DNA of 64,000 nucleotides from Ctena decussata. Lineage: Eukaryota > Mollusca > Bivalvia > Lucinida > Lucinidae. The notes beneath the pieces are model-generated. The model ran no database searches, was not told the DNA's origin, and saw nothing but the letters and a program-made list of their open reading frames with translations. Made by a program: the position numbers and the translations under genes. How positions within the stretch are numbered: the first letter of the stretch is position 1; each line of letters starts with the position of its first letter. Below are positions 56,418 through 64,000 of this stretch, one piece after another. Location: contig OZ022501.1 in assembly GCA_963989385.1 (NCBI GenBank), positions 21,848,102 to 21,912,101 on the forward strand, in the 5' to 3' direction.

Positions 56418-56874
56418 TGTGTTGTGTTATTGTTTAACGTCCACGGTAAAAAGCTATGGTCATGTCGGGACGGTCAGTTAACCTAACCACGCTATTCCTG
56501 CGCAGGTCTGTTGGTCTAAATTATTTAGTTCAATAAAGATAGCTGAGTTGCCATCTATTTGGGAAAGAGCTGCTGACTCGGCTTATCACTTGTAATTTAT
56601 TGTTTGTTGGGATGTCTTTGTCAATCTTTCCCTTTGATGTTGGGGATAGGGTTTGGGATCTGATTCAGTCAGTTCCTGAAGTGTAGTTACTCTTTAAATT
56701 AAACCACCTAAGCGGTTAACCAGTACTAAGTGAACTTATTGTCACCAGTAACTGACAACTGCCCTTCTTGAATCAGCGGAAGGGGAAATGAAAATAAGTG
56801 GTCGGACCGGGTATCGAACCCATGACCTGTGGCTTACAAGTCAGGCGCCCTACCGATTGCGCTACGTGGCCCGG
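56418..56874 (-). mobile_element. tRNA-derived SINE, family S1, with target duplication and an internal insertion
   Basis: GCATAACAACATGT occurs on both sides (from 56404 and from 56874). The minus strand gives the S1 head (GCCGGGCCACGTAGCGC, B-box GGGTTCGATACCCGG). The S1 body is split at about 56507-56703. The tRNA-like part at 56800-56874 is not a working gene. Confidence 0.88.
56507..56703 (+). mobile_element. Short retroelement 3' tail nested inside the S1 SINE
   Basis: TCTGTTGGTCTAAATTATTT... to ...AGTGTAGTTACTCTTTAAATT matches the inverse of 12281-12478 nearly throughout. The intact S1 copies (30.5 and 59.7 kb) lack it, with CAGGCTTAGAC followed directly by TCCTAAGCGG. TAAATTA occurs near both edges, but I cannot fix the duplication. 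Confidence 0.82.
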
Positions 56875-57044
56875 CATAACAACATGTAACACTAAGGGAC
56901 CACAACATAAGTACCGCCTTGGAACGGTCAGCAATAGATTACTGGGGTTCGGGGCTTTAAACTAGTTTCAAGTTGGCGACTGCTACAGAAATGACGCACT
57001 GACACAAAGTCACTGGAACCCTTGATAACATCAGCTAAACACAG

Positions 57045-57200
57045 GGACGGATGACGCAATTTTACGTCCTTTTAAATAGTATGTTAGTCATATGAAGATG
57101 ATAGATGGGTGATAATAAAAGGCTGAGTGCAACCGAATCTTGTTTGCGATTGAAAAAAATTCGCGCCGCTAGATCACCAGGCCAGCGTTAAATCTAATGA
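57045..57200 (-). mobile_element. Degenerate tRNA-like SINE, family S3
   Basis: GGATGACGCAATTTTACGTCC, AGTCATATGAAGATGATAG and TGGGTGATAATAAAAGGCTG match the body of 47755-47975. The tRNA head is decayed. Confidence 0.65.
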
Positions 57201-57249
57201 ATTACTTGAGCTGAAAACTGATGAAAATTATTACGTCGCAGCATAACCA

Positions 57250-58207
57250 GCGATGCAAGACATCTGTTTGATTTCAATCTGTCTAGTAATGTCACCTGAC
57301 TTGCATCACAGACTGAAACAGTACATAATACACCAAAAACTGAATTATTTGAGACTTAATTATAGGTTTGCTGTGTCTATCCATATAGGGAATATGCATA
57401 AAGTATACGTGTGCATTGTCACCTTGACCTTTGAGCAGCCTAGAAACATATCCGCGTTTTGTCCAGATGATCAGCTCTACTCATCTGTTTGATAATACCA
57501 GTAATGAAATCCAACTATGTAAGACAAAGTTATGGATCAGAAAAGAACATAATTTCACTATAATTATATACGTAATGTGACCTTGATCTTTTGGCCAGCA
57601 ATATTGTTCTTGAAGTCATATGATCTTTTGTGCCTTATATTTTTGGAATTCCGCTATGCAGGACATAGTTATGGAACGGACATGACCATGACACGAAAGC
57701 ACTTTTGCATTCTTTAGATACCAAAATGGTCCTGGTTCGCAAAAATCATCAAGCCAAATATTTTTGAAATCCCATCATGCGGACCGAGAAATGGGCCGGA
57801 TACTAACAGGTTATGACTGTAGCCTATGCACACAGATTAAGTGCAAAATGTGACCTTAACCTTTAAGCTTGTTCTTGCATGCAACCCATAGTCTTGTCAT
57901 GATAATTAGCTACGCCAAATGATTTTGTAATTCAATCATGCATGACAAAGTTATATGCAGGACAACGATATGCTCTCGACACGAACATATTTTCACGAAA
58001 GCATATGCACAAAGTTTCACGTGCGCAGTGTATTAATACCCATCAAGCAAGCGACATGGTTCTTGCAAGTGACAAATTGTATTTTCATGATGCATAATTA
58101 ATTTGAAATCCCACCATGCAGGACAAAGTTATGGGCCGGACACGAACATGTTTTCACGATAGCCTATGCATAAAGTTTAAGCGCGAAGTGTGATCTTGAC
58201 CCTTCAT
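57250..58207 (+). repeat. Degenerate tandem array with GTGACCTTGA motifs
   Basis: CAGGACA(A/T)AGTTATGG(A/G) and (T)GTGACCTTGA(T/C)CTTT recur at irregular 120-200 bp spacing (for example near 57417, 57577, 57852 and 58190). The order resumes after the S4 SINE at 58660-58800. The frame 57253-57492 is array sequence. Confidence 0.65.
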
Positions 58208-58215
58208 CTTCAGCT

Positions 58216-58650
58216 TGGGGTGGTCGGGTGGTGCTGCGTATAGCTTCTAGTGCCAGGGCGTCCTAATAATAGTAGGGCAAGGGCCTTCAGTCCTTGCAGT
58301 AGATGCGGGTGGGCTTGTCTGGACATTTTTTTCTATCTTCTATTCTTTCTCTGCGGGTGGGGCTTGTCTGGACATTTTTCCGGACATTTTTTCTATCGTC
58401 TATTCTTTCTCTGCGGGTGGGGCTTGTCTGGACATTTTTTCTACCGTCTATTCTTTCTCTGCGGGTGGGGCTCGTCTGGACATTTTTTCTCTCGTCTGTT
58501 CTTTCTCTGCGGGTGGGGCTTGTCTGGACATTTTTTCTATCGTCTATTCTTTCTCTCTTCTTTCTCCCTCTCTCAGGGAGATGACCCAATATAGACTGAA
58601 ATACTGTCTCAAAGGGCCATTAAACCCAAAACAACCAACCAACCAAATCG
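58216..58650 (+). mobile_element. SINE-like repeat, family S4, with an internal 48-bp minisatellite
   Basis: TCTTCAGCT flanks it at 58207-58215 and 58651-58659. Between the S4 head and tail, a unit starting TGCGGGTGGGGCTTGTCTGG is repeated five times: 58304, 58352 (60 bp, with an extra 12 bp), 58412, 58460 and 58508. Because 48 is a multiple of three and the unit lacks stops, long frames appear on both strands (58250-58594, 58287-58589, 58303-58584). They are not genes. Confidence 0.85.
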
Positions 58651-58959
58651 TCTTCAGCTAGCGAGAAAATTCTTGCACGGGATCGATCGTCTTATCTGCT
58701 AAATAGGATGAAATTATGGGCCGGGCACGATTCAGGTACATATTGGACACAAGCACACATGGACAGGGCAAACACTATATGCCCTTCCGCCATTTCATGG
58801 TGGCGGCATAATAAAAATATGAAAGGAGTGCGGGGGGATGGGGGGCAATCTTCAGATTTCAGTACATGTTTTTCCCAGCCATGTATGCAAACTCACTTCT
58901 ACTTATTAATTCTGCTGTAAAGATCTAGTAGCATATTAAAAGTGTATTTTCAAACCGAT

Positions 58960-59650
58960 TTTCTGGTTTTGTACATGTAGCATGTTTTTTTTTGTTTTAT
59001 TTGTTGTTGTTTTTTGCAAACTCATCAACATAAGTACAATACCTCAGATAGATAGTGCCGCAGCAGTTTTAAAGTTTTAACAATATTTAAGGTGAGTAGT
59101 TCAGTATAGTAACAGTAAGCTGAATGGCGACTGACTGTATAAGCAGCCTTGTAGTGTCTAACACCCTTTTTTACAACCGCCACTCCCCTTTCTTTCTACA
59201 GCTCTACCATATATCTTAAACGATTTCTTATCTCATATAATGATGTTTTACATTAATACTGCAACATAGTTCATTACCTTATATATTGCATATGTAATTT
59301 CTTATCTTATTTGACTTTTCATCCTACTAAATGCTGAAAAATACACCCAGACGGACATAAAAGAGGTTAAGATTCGCACTTTTAGTTAATATTGCATTCC
59401 AAAAACTAGAGTTTACTGTAAACATTACAATAAACGTTTGCGTGCAGAAGTAAGCGACCAAAGTATTTGAAGAAATACCATTTTTAATAATTTGTTTCTG
59501 CACCTGATACTTTTCATGTCAAAGTTTTTGAACCACCACTTCGCATATCTAACTAGTGGACCATTACTTGGATGATCCGTGCGGAAAAGAATGTGAATTA
59601 CAAGTAAGAGAAAAACAGAAGAGCAACTGGACTCTTCTATAAGGGGTAAC
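58960..59650. other. No gene or repeat boundary recognised
   Basis: AT-rich; a poly-T and TTGTTG stretch near 58985-59015. Nothing else supportable. Confidence 0.5.
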
Positions 59651-59659
59651 GTTAAATTT

Positions 59660-59930
59660 GTTGTTGTTGTATTGTTGTTTAACGTCCACGGTAAACAATT
59701 ATGGTCATGTCGGGATGGTCAGTTAACCACACTATTCCTGGGCAGGCTTAGACGTCCTAAGCGGTTAACCAGTACTAAGTGCACTTACTTTCACCCGTAA
59801 CTGACAACTGCCATTCTTGAATCAGTGGAAGGGGAAATGAAAGTAAGTGGCCGGACCGGGTATCGAACCCAGGACCTCTGGCTTACAGTACAAGTCAGGC
59901 GCCCTACCGACTGCGATACGCGGCCCGGCG
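59660..59930 (-). mobile_element. tRNA-derived SINE, family S1, uninterrupted copy
   Basis: The minus strand gives GCCGGGCCGCGTATCGC, B-box GGGTTCGATACCCGG, then the S1 body to GTGGACGTTAAACAACAATAC. It serves as the intact reference for the split copy at 56418-56874. Confidence 0.9.
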
Positions 59931-60240
59931 GAAAGAACTGAAGCGAATGAACTTCGTTGTGAATCATACATGATAGGCTATTCGTACATGTAGGTGGTTT
60001 AAGAGAATACATATACATGCATGACCAATGGCACATGCAATTGAAACAAATAGTCCATCGTAACGTTTCACTTTAGGCTATAATTGTCCCCACATAATGT
60101 ATGCATATAGACCGATAAGTTGTCATCAAAATAGAATACACAACCGCTGCATACATGCATATCTTTACGACGTCTGCATCAAGGGAAGATTGTGGCGGCA
60201 TTTATCCTTTTTAGACGGGAAACCCGTTTTGGGGACACAT

Positions 60241-60272
60241 GCAAACAGTGTAGACTCAGCGGCACTGTTTGC
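60241..60272. repeat. Minimal P3 hairpin remnant
   Basis: GCAAACAGTGTAGACTCAG joined to CGGCACTGTTTGC, so nearly the whole centre is deleted. Confidence 0.7.
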
Positions 60273-60655
60273 TTACAGAATTTTTGATCCAGAATACAAT
60301 AGAAGTGAAAAAATCGCCAGAAACCCCTAAAACTAGATATGGCCGCATCAAAATGACAAGGATGGTCAAGTCCACTTTTCAAATAAATAAATAAATAAAT
60401 AAAATAAAAGATAAAAATAAAATAAAATAGGTTTAAAACAGATTTTCTCACTGCGAGAGTCATTGAGAATTAATATTTAAAGATGGTTACAAGAAGTAGA
60501 CCAATCATATTAATGCCGCTCAAACGCAGTTTACGCAAAACTATTTCAAAGAAATTCCATAGAAAAAAGACAATTCCAATTACGGTAAATTCGAGAACAA
60601 CAAAGAAGGAGACATGGAATAATTTCTGGTGAATCAGGAAACTACAGACAGGATT

Positions 60656-60893
60656 TGAGCCGCGAAATGACAAAAACCAACATAGTGGCATGTGCGCCCA
60701 GCGTAGACTCAGATCACCCTGGGCATCCGCCAAGTCTGATCAGGGTCTTTGCTGTCCGCATGGGGCTAGATAAGACCTTTAGCTAATATTTAGCGCACAG
60801 CGAAGACTCAGATCAGACTGGGCGCATTACCAGGCTGATCTGAGTGTTCGCTGGGTGCATATGCTACTGTTGGTTTTGTCATGTCGTGGCTCA
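60656..60893. mobile_element. Palindromic MITE-like element, family P1, copy 7
   Basis: TGAGCCGCGAAATGAC to GTCATGTCGTGGCTCA, 238 bp, moderately diverged arms. Confidence 0.9.
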
Positions 60894-60899
60894 TTTTAT

Positions 60900-61690
60900 G
60901 TGCCTGATTTGCTTACAATTTGCATGAAACAGTTTTATGATTAGTACGCTGCAGTGAGCTGCTATCAGTCACAGCAATCAAGTTATAAGAATCCATTCAT
61001 AACTATAAAATTAGCTATTATTAGAGAGAAAATCTAAGAGATTATTTTAGTTGATTTGATTCATATTACAAGGCACACATTTGCTGAATTACACGGCCCA
61101 TTGCGGGTACGCTTAGACCAGCCGTGGCGTAATTGTGAGTCTTGTTTGTAAGTCGATATGTGTAAACATGTTCATATGTCCATGCGTTCTAGAACATTGA
61201 AACTGATTCAATGTCATAAATTCAAATATCTTGAGAAAACACTATACCAGTGGAAATTTGATGAATTTGGTCAGAAAATGAGCATGTTGCTACTACATCA
61301 AATAAAAATAATAATAAAAATAAGTATATAAAAAAAGAAACAGTTCGACAAGAAAGTCTTAGTTTGGACTAAATCTGGTTCAGAAAGAATATTTTATTGA
61401 AGACAGTTAAAGTAACAAACCTAAGAGACTTAATGCAATCACATGATCTTACAATGCCCCTTCGCCAATTTGCTTTTTCATTTTTATTTTATTTATTTAC
61501 GTAATGTTTTAGATGAAGTTATTCTAACTGTTTCAGCGTTACTGGCACAAAGTATGTCACTTATTTTTACGTATATACATTATATAATAAGTCCGTGGTA
61601 GGCAGGCGATTTTAAAACAACGTAAGTGTAGCGCTTTAAGATGGCATCAACGCTATTAAAAGACGAATGGCTGCACTTTCAGGGCTACCA
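60900..61690. other. No gene recognised
   Basis: AT-rich, with AATAA-type simple runs near 61300. No open frame or inverted ends of note. Confidence 0.5.
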
Positions 61691-61701
61691 ACTCCATTAT
61701 T

Positions 61702-61939
61702 TGAGCCGCGACACGAGAAAACCAACAATGAGGTTGTGCGCCCAGCGCAGACTCAGATCAGCCTGGGAATCCGCTCAGTCTGATCAGACTCTTCGCAAAG
61801 CGCTTCAAGGGTAGCTAAGGGTCTAAGCTATCTCTATGCGGACAGCGAAGACTCTGATCAGACTGGGCGGATGCCCAGGCTGATCTGAGTCTGCGCTGGC
61901 CGCACAATCACTTTGTTGGTTTTCTCGTGTCGCGGCTCA
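61702..61939. mobile_element. Palindromic MITE-like element, family P1, copy 8
   Basis: TGAGCCGCGACACGAG to CTCGTGTCGCGGCTCA, 238 bp. It abuts an S4 SINE copy on its right. Confidence 0.92.
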
Positions 61940-61959
61940 TTTTCTATTTTGCTGAGAGT

Positions 61960-62205
61960 GGTGATCGGGCGATGGTGCTGGTAATAACTTCCAGTTCCGG
62001 GGCGTCCTACTTATTTGGATAAAAGTAGAACAAGGGCCTACTGTGCTTGCAGTAAGTGCGGGCGGTTTGTTTTTAGTTGTGTTTTTTTTCGCTCCTCTAT
62101 GATATCTCTTTACTTTCTCTCTCTCTCTCTGAGGAAGACGGTTCGATATAGACTAAACTACTGTTTTAAAGGGCCGTTAAACCCAAAACAACAAAAAAAA
62201 CCCCC
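61960..62205 (+). mobile_element. SINE-like repeat, family S4, single-unit copy
   Basis: GGTGATCGGGCGATGGTGCTGG, CCGGGGCGTCCTAC, CAAGGGCCTACTGTGCTTGCAG, one degenerate GTGCGGGCGGTTTG unit, a CTCTCTCTGAGGAAGACGG stretch, ATATAGACTAAACTACTG and a GTTAAACCCAAAACAAC tail. Confidence 0.8.
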
Positions 62206-62236
62206 CAAACTATTCTGCTTCCAGTCTAAACGGCGG

Positions 62237-62410
62237 TCGACCCTTAAAGGAATACATGTGCTCCCCTAGGAGATAACTGATTCTTTCCTTTAAAAGTAGT
62301 GTCCATTTCAGAAATGTTGTGTCCTCCAGGGAAGCAAAAATGGGAAGTCCAATTAGTTTATCACTTTGAAAAAAAGCAGACAAACGTATTGATGTACAAG
62401 TATATACTAA
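62237..62410. repeat. Dispersed repeat D1 copy
   Basis: CCCTTAAAGGAATACATGTG, TTCTTTCCTTTAAAAG and GTCCTCCAGGGAAGCAAAAA, the D1 motifs. Confidence 0.6.
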
Positions 62411-62463
62411 ATGTTGTGAGGCCGCTGGTATTAACATCACAGTATCCGAACTACATGTACAAT

Positions 62464-63797
62464 CTCTTCCGGTTTTCATAGCGTTGAATCGAGAGTACAA
62501 AATTCGCTTATAACCAGTAGTCGGAAATCATTATGTTTTGAGATTTTATCCGGAATCTGCTGCGTCATTTATAGCTATTCAGCTTCGAAAATGTAAAGAG
62601 GTAGTTTAATATAATTTGCTCTTCGGTCTTTTACTTTATTACCCCGTACAATGTCGTGTATGGGTGGGTAGTAATTCGTACAGTATTCAAATCGCCCTTG
62701 GCATGATTCTTAAACCATTTTGAGCATTTTCTTACATGTTTTATAAAAAAATCTTTAGAATAAACGGAAGGCGTTATCAATCTACAGTTTGTTAGTTCTG
62801 ATAAAAGAATGATAGCTAAGTTTTGCACGACACAATCTCGTGTTAAAGGACCTCTGACGGTTGTAATGTTAATTTGCCTATAAAATCAGTCAAAATTAAA
62901 TTTTTGATACACCCAAGAATTTCTCTTGAAATTTGTTGTTCTCAACTTTCCCTAACTGGCTATGAATTTAATTTCTGATTTTTTAGCACATAGACTTCAA
63001 TTTTTGGTGGAAAAAGCCAAATTCTATCATTAAACGTAATGGAAACAGGAAAAGTTTTTTAAAGATACTTTTCCCCCCGTGCCTCAGCTAGCCACTTCGC
63101 ATGTATGTGTGTACTATCATAATACACATTATATGTGAGTGGCTTGCTGAGGCACGGGGGGAAAAGATAGTCTACAGCTGAAAAACTGAAAAAGTGGGTG
63201 GGGTACTTACACCCTTTATATCTATAAATAGGCTAAGGTCCTTATTATTGAAAAGATATTGCTTAATATCAGTAATAGTAGTGTGTATGTCAGTTTAAGC
63301 ATAGTTATCAATTAAAATTTCGATATATTAGAAAACCAAAAAAATGGACTTATTTTCAGAGACTGAAAAAATCCTTACCCCTCTTGATAAAATCAGTTTA
63401 AGTTAGTCATGAGGCATGCTAATTTTTCAAAATCACTCTTAAAATGTCTTTACAGTACATAAGTCTACATATTAATGCCAAATATTTCAACTTTTGCTGC
63501 CTGAGGAAGGTGCAATAATTTGTCGAAAAATAGGCAAATTTGCATTGATACTGTCAGAGGTCCTTAAGCTGTTCGGGAAAAAAATCTGCGACGGCAAGGA
63601 GTTTTTCATTGTACAGGGCAATAAAGTAAAAGACCGAAGAGAAAATTATATTAAACTTACCTCTTTACATTTTCGAAGCTGAATAACTATAAATGACGCA
63701 GTAGATTCCGGATGAAAACTCAAAACATAATGATTTCCGGCTACTGGTTATAAGCGAATTTTGTACTCTCGATTCAACGCTATGAAAACCGGAAGAG
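62464..63797. mobile_element. Nested inverted-repeat element, 1.33 kb, arms about 190 bp
   Basis: Outer arms run from CTCTTCCGGTTTTCATAGCG (62464) to about 62660 and from about 63605 to CGCTATGAAAACCGGAAGAG (63797). They share nearly every base through GTCGGAAATCATTATG, GCGTCATTTATAG and TCGGTCTTTTACTTTATT. A second inverted pair lies inside: AAGGACCTCTGAC (62847) and GTCAGAGGTCCTT (63552-63564), continuing to TTTGCCTAT/ATAGGCAAA. A central hairpin at 63062-63167 has CTTTTCCCCCCGTGCCTCAG facing CTGAGGCACGGGGGGAAAAG. No transposase. The frame 63494-63682 runs into the arm and is spurious. Confidence 0.9.
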
Positions 63798-63891
63798 AGG
63801 GTACAGTGCGTTTGGATACTGTGAACATGCTGCTTACTCGTTGCAGTTTGTCAATACCTTTGACACTGAAACACGGTCAGACATACGTATG

Positions 63892-64000
63892 TGAGCCGAC
63901 ACGACAAAACCAACAAAGTGGCATGTGCGTCCAGCGAAGACTCAGATCAGCCGGGGTCTCCGCCCAGCTTGATCAGAATCTTCGCTGTCCGCATGAAGCT
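63892..64000. mobile_element. Palindromic MITE-like element, family P1, cut by window end
   Basis: Starts TGAGCCGACACGACAAAACC and reaches GCTGTCCGCATGAAGCT, the middle of the element, at the last base. Confidence 0.85.

Larger units (their letters stand above)
56150..56975 (-). pseudogene. Retroelement 3' tail, inverted, interrupted by a SINE
   Basis: GAGCAGCTCTTTCTCAAACAG...(56253), and at the far side AAGTACCGCCTTGGAACGGTCAG (56912) with ACTGGGGTTCGGGGCTTTAAA, follow the order of the right arm at 12291-12680. No reverse-transcriptase coding sequence continues to the right, so this copy is 5'-truncated. Confidence 0.7.

Noticed and set aside
58250..58594. Overlapping 93-114 residue frames on both strands with 16-residue repeats
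   Set aside because: They come from a 48-bp minisatellite (a multiple of three, without stops) inside an S4 SINE. All frames being open is a length effect, not coding.

Overview
The window looks like nuclear DNA of a bivalve mollusc, probably a heterodont or venerid clam; that assignment is my inference. It is AT-rich and intron-rich, and dominated by dispersed repeats: palindromic MITE-like elements, tRNA-like SINEs with target-site duplications, and blocks of a few hundred bp in tandem that share terminal motifs. There are no operons, bacterial signals or CRISPR arrays. Most long open frames are by-products of repeats.

One cellular gene can be supported. It is a seven-coding-exon alpha-arrestin (arrestin domain-containing protein, ARRDC family) on the minus strand. 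It runs from an ATG at 27729 to a TGA at 5704. Exons are 27729-27612, 22429-22307, 21006-20777, 18872-18693, 14080-13880, 10651-10540 and 6122-5704. All junctions are GT/AG, the phases agree, and the joined frame gives 460 residues. A splice acceptor just upstream of the ATG suggests a non-coding 5' exon that I could not place.

Layout: 1-5.7 kb holds no gene but a long foldback and two palindromic elements. 5.7-27.7 kb is the arrestin gene; its introns hold two tandem-array elements (6.8-9.2 and 14.2-16.7 kb), a third array (25.3-26.3 kb), a truncated reverse transcriptase with an inverted pair of its 3' tails (11.0-12.7 kb) and several long hairpins. 27.7-64 kb holds no recognised cellular gene. 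It contains SINEs of four families, a hAT-like element (34.6-35.7 kb), two elements with TA-flanked inverted ends (40.8-41.7 and 47.0-48.6 kb), a broken LINE endonuclease (31.9-32.2 kb), an 825-bp retroelement tail with a SINE and a second tail nested in it (56.2-57.0 kb), and a nested 1.33-kb inverted-repeat element (62.5-63.8 kb).

The most interesting material is structural. It includes empty-site-resolved nested insertions, arrays dense in nuclear-receptor-like half-sites within a signalling-adaptor gene, and unusually many near-perfect hairpins in intronic sequence.
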